From Marisa cornuarietis (taxonomy: Eukaryota; Mollusca; Gastropoda; Architaenioglossa; Ampullariidae): DNA of 64,000 bases. The first letter of the stretch is position 1; each line of letters begins with the position of its first letter. Made by a program: the position numbers and the translations under genes. The notes below the pieces were generated by a model, which was given only the letters and a program-made list of their open reading frames with translations, was not told where the DNA came from and made no database searches. Positions 46,301-58,300 of the stretch are shown one piece after another. Where the stretch lies: NCBI GenBank assembly GCA_004794655.1, contig SMMW01000634.1:2204501-2268500 (forward strand), given 5' to 3'.

Positions 46301-49300
46301 CAAGTTGCGCGAGGATGCTAGCATCAAAGAGAGCAAACTTCAGCAAGATGTGGAAGATCTAAACAGTGCCCACAACACAGCAGTTGAGGAATTGAATTTG
46401 AAACATGCCAAGGAAATTGATGAGCTGCATCAGCATTCAGAACACTTGTTGCAGGATCGACTTGAGGCCATGGTCCAAGCACATACAGAACAGCTGCAAA
46501 GAGCTCAGGATCAGCATGATGAAGCCTTGCAAAAATCTAGCGCTGAACTTGAGTCTTACTACCAGAGTCAGCTACAGTCTGTGAGACTGAGCATGGAGCA
46601 GCTTTTGTCAGAAAAAAAATCCCAAGCTGAAAACCTAGAAGGCACAGTTTCAGATCTTACCAGCAGGCTGGCACACACTAGCGAAAATCTGGCACAGAAA
46701 GAGCAGGAATTCTCAGAAAAGGCTGATGCCTATGAGGTACGAATAACAGAGTTGCAGGCTTTGCTAGCTACCCAAATAGAGGGCAACAAGAAGCTGGAAA
46801 AAGATATGGCAAATCTGCAGACAGAATTTCTGGGGAGCAAAAGCTGCTTTGAAGATCAGGTAACTGAGCTGAAGTCTCAGCTTGAAGTACAAGAATTATC
46901 CCTGAACAGTGCAGGAGTGGAAAACCAGAAGCTTAAAGAGCAACTGAGCATCTTACAGGAGAGTAATGCACAGCTCACCGACCAACTCACTGTCAGCCAA
47001 AGAGAGACTGGCACCAGGTTGCAAGATTCAGAAAACAAACAATCAGAGTTGAATCATGCAGTTCAGGCCCTCCAAGCATGCACAGAAGAACTTGCTAGAG
47101 ATCTAAAAACAAAGGAGGAAGAAGTGGTGGTTTTGAAACAACAAATTGATTCAGCTTTAGCAGAAAACAACCAAAGCAGGCAGGAGATGTACACAAAAGA
47201 AGAAGCAATTGTTTCATTGCATGAGCAGCTCAGCTCCCTCAGGGAAGAAAGAAGGAAATTAGAAGCTGAATGGCAGCAGAAGGGAAGCAGTGCCATTGAG
47301 AAAGAGTCAAACAGAGTGGCAGAGCTAGAGGGCACAGTGCAGGAATTACAAGCCTCCATTGATTCCAGCAAGCAACAGCTTGATAAAGTACAATCTTCCA
47401 ATGTCATCCTTCTTGAGAAAAAAGCTCTTGTGGAAGCCCAGAATTTAGACCTAACTTCTCAGTTGCAAACTGTGCAGAGAGAGAGAGATATTCTCTTAAA
47501 TGGAAAGGCTGAACTGGAGGCTAAGTTAACTGAGAAGGAGACTTGTATACAGCAACTAAAGGATGGATTTTCTCGCCTTCAGGCCTGTCAGCATGTAGTA
47601 GAATCTGAAAAGACAAGTTTGGAAACAAAATTGGGAGAACTGGAAAAGATTGTTACAGACCTGAAGCAGGCCAAACAGGACTTGAGCCAAAGGCTTCAGG
47701 ATGGTCATGCACTGCTGACCACACAGGCTGCTGCCGAGAAAGAGGAACTGGATGCTCAGCTGCAAGAGAGAGACACAAAGGTAGGTGAAAATGTGAAAAA
47801 GGTATATAATATTTTCATGATAGGCAAAGTTATAGCTCTTGTGTCTGTAGTTTCATTGTTACTGCTCTGTTATACTGATCTGCATTTTTTGGCTACTACC
47901 TGTTGTGGCTAGAGTGGCAGTTACAACAGAGCTAAAATCCAGGTTTGGTATAGTATCAGAACTGCCTAAGATAATGGTTCGAAATATACTTCACTGAAAC
48001 TATTTTGCTTTTTTTTAAATATTAAATAAATATCCGTGTGACAGTATTCCTGGTCTCTCAACCAGAACGTGAATACTGGCCCCGGGGAATCGGGCATGGG
48101 GCACTAGTTACGTAAACTCTAGCCGCCCATGTCAATATGAACTTGCAGGGGAAAACACATGCGATAATCACACGTCAGTCATTCAGTTTCACTACTTGGC
48201 TCACTAGCCCCCACCCCTGCTCTTCCCCGAACACAATACTCAACGACGTGTGATTTTAACGTATAACAATAAAGAAAAGATTTATTCACTACAAAAGCAT
48301 TCCAAACAATGAATACAATCAAATGGACTCGTCTAGGGGGGTTCCAATATTATCCGTGCTAAAGCGTACTTCTGATGTTACAATGCTGTTACCTCTCTTC
48401 TATAACTACCATTCACACTCGCAAGCGCACCAACTTAGCTCTGTTACAGCTGGTTTGTTGTGAGTCCAATTCTTCTGCTGACTGTCACGACACACTGACG
48501 ATTTCCCTTGAAGTATTGTCTGATGGTTCGTCGTCTTCCTTCCCTCAAACTGCCAACCCATCAGAGAGCGACGACTGCTCTCCCGGCAACACAGATTCGA
48601 GCGTTTCCCCACTCCTGGGCACACGCGTGGTTTCTTCGACGACTGTAATGTCTCGTACAGCCACCAAGCAAACACCACCAACAGACGGTCTCAGTCCTTG
48701 AGAACCGACGACTTCTAGCGGCCTTAACGTTGAACGTCTACCTCTCACACTGGTAGTGCGAGCCCACAGTCACGTAGCCCTTTACTTTCCATGACGACAG
48801 CAGGCAGTCCTGACAGTCCGTTGTCACTGACTCGCCTCCTTCTCTCAAGGTTCTCTAACCCAACTTCCTGAGTCTTGCCCTCGTGGCTAAGACTCGGTCT
48901 CGAGGCAGAAGTGTAGCTGGTGTTAGGAAGCTGATGTCGCTTCGGCTACTGACCAGTTGCTCCGTCCACTCTGACGTCTTGCCGAAAGTAAGCAAAGCAT
49001 GTTCTTGTCTCTCTACTTTTATCTCCACATTCTTACAGATACATACAATCGAGGGATGCCATTGGTCACTCACCTATCATCCAATCAGCAACAAGTATAG
49101 CCAATTACGATGAGGGATCTGTATACTGACCATTGGCCACGCCTACGGGTGGCGCTGTGGACAGGTACCTCAACCTTCCTCCCCATGTCTACTTACGTGG
49201 TCGGCAGAGAGGTGCGCGCTGCCCCGAGGTGTCTCTCTCTCCCTAGACTTTGTTGACGTTTGGCCAGCCGGCCAGTCGCGCATGGCTGCCGAAACCACTT

Positions 49301-52300
49301 AGAGCTGTCTGCCCCTGCGTGCTGCTTATGCGATCTACTCAAAACAAATACCGCTACACTAGCCATACGCCCCCTCGTCCTTGCCAAAGGGCCTCAGGCT
49401 TGTCAACAAGCTGCCCTAGACACTAAGTGGGCCGATTGTTACCTACCCATTAGTGTTATCTCATGATAATCTGTGCTGTCAACAACTTAAAATGGGGAAA
49501 CTGGCACTCAGACGACTAAAATCACATATACATTTGATGAAAATGAGAAGTTTATTTATACTAGTAGTATAGTAATATAACTGCATAAATGGGTATTTGT
49601 GAAATAAATATAAATAATGACTTGATGTTCATTGTAGAGAATGAGTAATTTTACAAATAATTAACAATATAAATTTTAATGCAGGTATCAGATATGGAGA
49701 GGAAATTAGCTTCCAAAGATGATGAAATTCTGGCACTTCGCACTGTTATTGATGACAACTCAGCCTTTATTAAAGAACTGGAGACAAGGCGAGATGAACT
49801 TGAGAGAGAACTAAACAAAAAAAATGCACACTTTGAGGAATTGGGCACCAAATTCTCCCAAAGTCAAGAAAATTACAACCAGCTGAGGACAGAGGCAAAA
49901 ACTAAGATAAAAGACTTAAGAGAGGAAAAAGAACAACTTATTGCACAACACAGCCAGCTAGTGGCCCAAAAAGTCCAAGAGATTGAAGATCTGTTAAAAG
50001 AAAGAGATGCCATTGCCTGTAAACTTTCAGCAAAAGAAGAGGAGCAGCAACGCTTAGAGGTAAGTTTCAAGGAGCAGTTTGAAGAGCGGCAAACCAAGTA
50101 CAAGGAAACATTAGCCAGAGTGAAGGCCCGATTTGAGGAGATCATCAAACAAAAGGACAGTGACTTTGAGCAGAAAATTCAGGAACTCATGGCTCAGAAA
50201 GAGACCCGAGCAGAGGATCTTACCCATAGCTTAGAGGAGCTCAAGAATACCCAGCTTCAGGAGCTACAAAACAAACACAGTAGAGAGTTGCAGGACATCA
50301 TTCAGGAATGGGAGAACAAACTGCAGGAAACTGTGGCACTGTGGCAAACTAAGCTCCAGACCTTTGAAGCTGAGAGCACCCAGCGACTTTCAGAAAAAGA
50401 GTCATTGTTGCTAGCTGCTCAGCACCAGGCTGAGGTCATTCAAGAGAAGCACAATGCTGAGCTTGTGGATAAAGACAGCCTTGTCCAGAATCTTCAAGAA
50501 GAGCTGAAACAGTCTTGTACAATTCTAAATCAAGAACTCCAGGAGAAGGTCAGGGTGTTGGATGAAAAAGAACGCTTGCTGCAAGAGACCCAACAGAAGC
50601 TGCTGGAAGTAATGGAGACGCATCAGCAAGAACAACACGAAAAGGCCCTTGAGGTCCATGAATATAAAGAGCTGTGTTCTCGCTTACAGATGGAGCATGC
50701 CTCCATGGAAGAGATGCTGAAGGCTGTCAATGAATTAGCTCTCAGCAAAGATGAAAAGATTAGCTCTCTCACTACCCAGCTTTCTGATACTTCACATTCT
50801 TCATCTAGTCAACTGAAACAACTGCAAGCTGTGATGGAAACAAATTCTACAAGTTTGAAACAGTTAGAGGCAGAGTTGGAAGCAGTGAGAATGAGCAAAG
50901 AGACTGAGTTGGCTGAAGTTCATCAGCAGTATGATTTGAAAGTTAGAGACATCCTGAGCAAGAGTGAAACTAGTGACAAGGAATTGCAGCTCCATTTGAA
51001 AGAGCTTAATGAAAAGCTTACAGCCACAGAAGAACGGCTACAAGACTGCATCCAGAATTACGACATCCAAATTGATGACTACCGGCGAAAGATAGAGCAG
51101 ATAGAATCTTCGAAACAAGAAGAGATTACCCTTCTGCAGCAGCAGGTACAAGATGCTCAAGCAAAGACTGATGCCTTGTTGGCAGAGCTGCAAAAGCTTC
51201 GTGAGGGAGAGGGGATGCTTCAACAGCAGATGCAAGAGCATCAGGCAGCCCTGGCTGAACAGGATCTGACATGGCAGGAGAAGAGCAAAGAGCTGAAATT
51301 AAAGTACTTAGCTAACTTGAAGGAGCTCCGCTCAAAAGGGGTTGATGAACTTAAGAAGCTGGAGGAAGAACTTCATCAAGAAAAGCATGAGAAGGAGGCA
51401 GTGTCTAATGAGCTGACCAGAGCCAACACTCGCTTGCTGCAACTTGAAGAGTCCAGTGGCTTGTCTCATGAAACCATAACTGACCTAGAGAAAACAGTCA
51501 AAGAACAGCAGATAACTATTGCAGAGAAAGATAGTGACATAGAGCAACTCAAGCAGGATTACCAAGATGCTCTTAAACATCTCAAACTGGATCTGTCCAA
51601 TAAGGATTCAGAGCTGGAAAAGGTAAGGTTTGATTCAGGAGAGTCTGAAAAAGTATGCTGCCAGCTGAAGAAAGACATTGAATGGCTAAACCACAGGCTG
51701 AAAGAAATGTCAGCAGAAAAAGACACTCTCCAGAGTGACAAAGATACTGTCATAGAAAGTCAGAAACAGGCCCTGGTGCAGGTAGAAGCACGCATCTTGC
51801 AGCAACAAGCAGAAGTGGAGCAATGGCAGAAGAAGGCTGCAGAACTGGAAGAACAGCTTTCTGAGGTCCGGCAGCTGTTCAAGCAAACACAGACCTCTCA
51901 GCAGGAAGAGCTGGATGAATTGAAGCAGAAACTGGATGCTTCTGAAGTAGAGAAAAAAGAACTGACTGCGACAGTCCAGGTACTGCAAGGGGCCCATCGG
52001 GAGCTGGAGGTGAAGTTACAGCAAGCCAGTGAAGACTGTACTAGCTTGAAACAGTCTTCAGAAATGAAGAGAGAAATTGAGGAGAAGCTGAGTGAAGTGC
52101 TACATAAGAGTCAGACTGTGAAACAGGATTATGAGGCTCGCATTAATGCTTTGCAGTCTGAGCACACGGCAATATTGGAGGAACTGACAAACAAGTATGA
52201 GAGCGAGAACAACAGCAAAGTGTCTGACTACAAGAAACGGGCAGAAGCATACATCGCTCAGGTAAAAAAACAGCTTCTTAGTGAAAAGGAAGTGGCTGTA

Positions 52301-55300
52301 AATGAACAGCTTGCTATAATATCCAAGTTAAATGATGAAGTTGCTGCTCTTAGGCTACATGTTGGTGAATTGACAGTAGCACAAGAAGTGACAATGTCTA
52401 ACTGCGACAGCAAACTTAAAGAACAGTCAGCACAGCATGAACAAATGGTGTTGAAAAATCAGTCTGTGATACATGAACAATCTGTGAAGATTTCTCAGCT
52501 AGAAAACCAAGTATCAGAACTGTTACTCCAGGTGGATAATTCTAGGGCTGAACAGTTGTCAGCTCAAGAGAAGCTGCGAGAACTGGAGCTCTCGTATCAG
52601 ATCTCGACAACAGAAGCTTTGAAACTGCTAGAAGAGGCACGTAGCCAGAGGGATTTTTTGCAGAAGGACCTCGAGAGGTTGAAATGTGACAAAGATGATG
52701 AGCTTGATACTATAGAACAACAAAGGGACACAATGTACAAACAACTGACCACATCATATGAACAGAAGCTGAAGGAGCAGGAGGAAGAACACATGTCCAA
52801 AGTAAAGCAGCTTGCCAAAGACCTCAACAGGCAGCTCTTGGACAAGGAGCGGGAGTTTGAAGAAACTCTTCAAGAGGCAATTGGTATGTGTGTTGAATAA
52901 TAAGAATAAAAATGAGAATGAATAAATGATGATGATGATTAAAATTAGTTGACATTAAAAGCAAGCAGGTTAAAGATGAGCCATAATGTCTGTGAGTACA
53001 CGAAAGCAAGTTCCAGAACTGTTTATGGATTGATGAATTTTAAAAGAAATGTAGAATGAATAGCATGCATATAGATTTTGAATTTACATTTTGATCATCA
53101 TTGTGTACGGAACTATCTAAATGAAGAGTCTATGGGTTGGCCTTCTTTACCAAGGAAAGCCTTGAGAAATTGCTGCTTGACTCCTTCCTACCTGTGGGGT
53201 TCATACTTATAATAGGAAATTGATTGTTCCTGCCTATACTTCATACTTATGTGCAGATCAGCATGCATAGAACCCACTTGTGTACCCCCTACCAAAATAG
53301 TTTTCTGGCTTATAGTACTACAGCTTTGTTAATTTTTGAGCAATACACACATTTTATCTTTTTTAAGTGCTTGGTACATGGCCTTTTTCTTATTTTAATA
53401 ATTGTTTTGACACCTTTTCATGTATGCAGAGCCACAAAAAAATATAAGCCAGAGAACACTTTACAAAATTTAATTGTTAAAAACCCTTGTTCTCTTTAAT
53501 CAGGTGGAAGGTAGTTTACAGTCCTATCCATTGCACAAAATCCTTTCCCCTAATGTTGTTGAACTCTGTAAAAACGAGAATTAGTTTAAAGACTAGCAGG
53601 TAAAAAAATGGGTTTCAAATATCAAATATCTTCTGAACACATGACTACACTACCAGTCCCATCATCATTACATGTTGATTATAATCTACTTGCAAGAAGG
53701 TGAAAAGTGTAACCTAGCAGGTGTTTTACTCAGAAAAGAGTCAGCGGGGCGAGGCAGATTTGCTGCAAGAACATCAAGAAGAGATCAAAGACTTGAGGAA
53801 AATGCTGAAAGAAAAGGAAGCTCTGCTGGAAGAATTACAGAAAGAGTACCAGGCAAAAATGGAGGTACTGATGTCAGAATCTAACCTCTTGAGGTTTGAT
53901 TCTACTTATGTAAGCTTATGTTTAATTTTTATGTTGTTTTTTTGTGATCTTTTTGTCATATATTTGATGGTTCTCCTGTTAAAATAGATAACAGTTTGTA
54001 ATGACTGCATTGTAGAAACAGCAGAAATACCATGAGGGGAAAAAATAGTTACAGAAGGTTACAGGTTCTAAGATCTATTGTCAGTTGCAGGTGAACTCTA
54101 AGCCCCTGGGTACATTGACCTTATGCCTGCTATAGTTAGATCCAGAAGACATTGACAAGTAAAGCTCTTAACATGCTAAAAACCAAGCTAAACATTAATA
54201 CAAACAAATCTTCAATACTGAAATTTCAGCATGAAAGTTTAAAATAAAGTTGGCCTGTTACATCTTTAGTCTTGTCTGTCTGTTTTCTTAAACCATATCA
54301 TCTGTCTGATGAAAATAACAAGCTATATCTTATTTTTTTGTTTTAAAGGAACAAGCCAAAAATTTAACAGAATCTATAATCAGCCTGCAGAATGAGCTGT
54401 CAGCGATAACCCAGCATCACCAGTTGGAGCTATGGGAACAGCAAGAGCGTTTGAAAGTCCAAAGTCAGCGCACTCTGCAGTCACGCAGCGCAGCACATCA
54501 AGAGGAGGTCACTGCACTCATGAAGGAGTGGAATCAGGAGCGAAAGGTAGCAGTGATGGTCATGACAAAGAGAATCACAACCATAACATCTATGTCTTTT
54601 ATTTGTTGATCCCTGCAAATTTCCCTAGTGTATCACTGTCAGCTTATCTCTATACTAAGTGGTTTGCTTTCCTCCTTTTCACTCACGGCATACATCATTG
54701 TCTGCATTCAAACTCTTGAAAACGTTTCGTTACTTTATTTTGAGTTTTGTTTTTCTTTTCCTGTAAGATTAGAACCTTTTTCTTTTACTGACTTGAATAA
54801 CCCTTAGCGAAAGACATTTGTAGCATTTTAATAACTAATTTGTAGAATGACTCACTTTTATGTTAATCCATTGTATTTAATTACATGAATTTCAGCATTC
54901 ATATTAAATCTGATAAATTTTATGCTAAAGGATCATTTTAAATGCTAATTAGAAATTGAGTATTTAATCTAAGTGATACTATTTTGAACTGCAAGAGACC
55001 TTGCATGAGAATGATACAAGTTGTCAGCACATGTTTATCAACTGTTGTGATAGCATTGTATGACAGGATTACTGTTGTGGGACATTTTGTTTTACAATGT
55101 ATGTGTACAAACCAGCATTTTTTTATGCAAAAAGCTAAGAAACTATCACATGAATGCCTTATATGCCTGACTATGGTGTTCCCCATTTAGTTTAGCAATG
55201 CCTAATTTAATTTGGTGGTAACAGCATGGTAGAATGGGAGGATTAACGTGACATATGCAAACTTCCAATGTTCCAATTTCTATTATATAACAAGCAGCTG

Positions 55301-58300
55301 CATTGTTTCTGATTTTTAATGCAGTAACTGGGTTGATTCTACTGTTATCAAGACAGTGATACACAGCTGCTCACCTGATGCTGACAGTCTGATTTTTAAA
55401 ATCAAACACTATTTTGTTTTTGGCTGAGCTTTGTACCCTTGCCATCTTGCATCTGTGCAAAACATCTTATGTGTGAATGTTATCATACAGACACAGATGC
55501 AAAACAGCTTATCTGTGAATGGTATCATATAGAAACACAGATGCACCATGCATATCCTTCTCCCTATATACTTTCACATATTTGCTTGCTTACATGCACT
55601 TATAAATACAGAAATATGTTCATCTGCACCCACACATATATATATATATACGTTCTGCAGAAAGAAACTTGTAATTACATGCCTGTTTGTTCACATCACT
55701 TTTGTTATAGAGATTTTTATTTTTTTAGTTTCTTTGACAGAAGCATTCACTTGACAAGAGCATTTGTGCTCATTTAAATATTTTATTCCTATTTCACTGG
55801 ACAGTTTTAATCTGTGGCATGTGTGAGCATGAGTGCACAGTACATGACATTGATCATTTATTGTTCACATTGGCTGTTTTGTTATTTGCCTGTTATATGT
55901 GGATGGAATTCTTTGTGTTAACATTTTGAGTTGTTGTTTTATACCTACGTTGTCACCAGTATTTCTGTTGCTGTTGTAGTCTGCCATGCCCATTGCTGAG
56001 TCATATGCTCCTGGTGGTGCCATCTCAGAGGTAGTTTTGTTTCTGATTGTACACCTTTGTCTCTGCCTGCATAGGCTGTTTTGTTATGAATGCATGAATG
56101 TAGAGGAAACAGAACTGTGTTAGAATTCCAGTCTTGTTCATGTTCATGCACTTTTTGAATTTTTTTTTAAACCTGAAATGTGTTTACCTTTTATAAGCTG
56201 AGTTTAATGAAGAAAGATTTATTCACTTTCTCAGTCTTACAGGAGGTAAGGATCTGCAAGAACTGTTTTGTATCTGAATTTTTATAAATTATAACCAGAA
56301 GATTTTGCATGCAGGAATTTACAATAAATTAACAATACCTAATTTACAATAGTTTCAAATAATTTTTATACCCCCCAAAAAATCAGTCCAAGTTCTTGCT
56401 TGATAGGAACTTGTTCAGCAAAATCAGGCAGCACTGATGGCTGTGCAAGGAGGTTCAAGCAGTGAGGAGATACTGCGACAACAGGTTGTCAAACTGACCA
56501 AGGAGCTGGAAGATTTAAGGGAAAAACACAAGTATGTAAAATAGAACTCATTACCACTGTGTTACAGTGATACTCTTAAATGTCTGCCTGTTGGAAACAG
56601 CATAAACTGTATGATTTCACACAGATTTATTTCCTTTAGGAGAGGTGTCTGCATATGCATGCTTGTTTACTTTTGTATGAGTAAAGTGAAAGATTGAGAG
56701 AGAGTGTGCAGGCATACGTGCCTTTGTAAATTTTGTGTAGAGGGCAGGGGCTTGTATTGTTGGCAAAAATTTTCATTAGGAAGACTATCAGAAATGATTT
56801 GTTGTTTTGTATGAATGATGCAATTTATGAAACATATTAAACATATCCATTTATTAGAAACTTCATGTGAATTCAGACATTCTTGTCTTGGCTTTTTCCA
56901 GGTTAGAGATAGCAGAAATGCATAGCAACATGGAGCTGGCAAAAGGTGGTGTACACCCCCTTGTAGCAGAGTATACACCTAGAACATTTGATCCAGATGA
57001 TCCCAACCTTTTTTCAGAGTTACAGAACTTAGAGCTGAATAATATGGACTTGCAGGTTAGCACATAGTATTGGCTTGGGATTATGATGTTTTGTATATTA
57101 TTTGCCGTTTTATGGCTTCAGTTGAACACTTCCTGTGAATGTGTTTTCTTTGTTGTTTTTTTTGTAAGTTTCCCCTGTGAGTTCGCTTCTGATTATAATG
57201 TACTTTTGATTAATACTTTAAGTGAGGAATATTTTTGCCAGTATTTGAATTTTATTTTGTATGTGAATTTTACAGAGTAGTTGCAAACTGATGCTGCATT
57301 TTATTGAATATATTTGGGTTGAAGTGTTTAATTAGCATATTAATCAGCTACCAAAAGGACTGCAATTTTAGGTAATTTGAAAGATGCTTGTAAAACTGAT
57401 TTTGCAGTTATTACATTTACTAGGAGTCTTGAATACTTAGAGAAAGTAGATTTTAATATTGGTATACTACATAAGAGACTGTTTCAGTGATATTGTGTAT
57501 TTATCATTTATTTTACAGGCTCAGCTGCGCCATTTGAATGCAGAACTGGCACAGAGCAAACTTAGGGAAAAGGACATGCAACAACGTGTGAGTTCTCCTT
57601 TTTTTCTGTTCTTATTAGTGCACTACATAGTTTTTTTCTGCATACAGTTTGTTTAACATGTACATTGAAAATGAATGTGTTTATCTGTCAAACACTTCCA
57701 TATTTTTCTGTTTATCTTGTTTTCATTTATTCGGTAGTTTTATAAGCTACATGTTTCATGCATGTGACTCAGAGAGTAATGAGTGAATGTATGTCAGCTG
57801 TCGGATTTCATTCTGTAATCACTGAAAATATCTCACTGTATGTGTCATTGTATCAAGTAGTCTTTATTTTAGCAACAGCTTTGAGTGGAATAACCACCAC
57901 AATCACTGTCACCACCTTTATCATCACCATCACTACCATCATCATTGTCATTATCATAACTACCAGCACCACTATAATCATCACCCATCATCTCCACAAC
58001 TACCATAGTCACCATTTCTACCACCACCACTACTGTTGTCATCTCCATCATCATTACCATTATCATCATAATCATTGTCTTCATCAATTGAACAGTTATC
58101 ATCAATCATCGCTACCATCACCAAAGCCACCATTACTATTGCCACAGTTGGCATCTCCTGCTTTCACTGTCATTGTCAGTATCATCATTGTAAAGCATCA
58201 GAGAACATCCAGTGACTAATACCCAGCTCTGTAAGAGGGTACATTTTATAGAACATAAGATACAACGTGTCACTTTGTCATATGGCTTTGAATTACAACT

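Noticed and set aside
47063..47407. Cys/Ser-rich minus-strand frame
   Set aside because: Antisense of the golgin coiled-coil exon. Glu, Gln and Leu codons read backwards give Ser, Leu and Cys.
48375..48701. 108-codon Ser/Thr-rich frame
   Set aside because: Lies in a GC-rich repeat insertion inside a golgin intron. It has no motif, and competing antisense frames are of similar length.
57869..58105. Met/Val-rich minus-strand frame
   Set aside because: Produced by the imperfect CAT/CAC trinucleotide tract.
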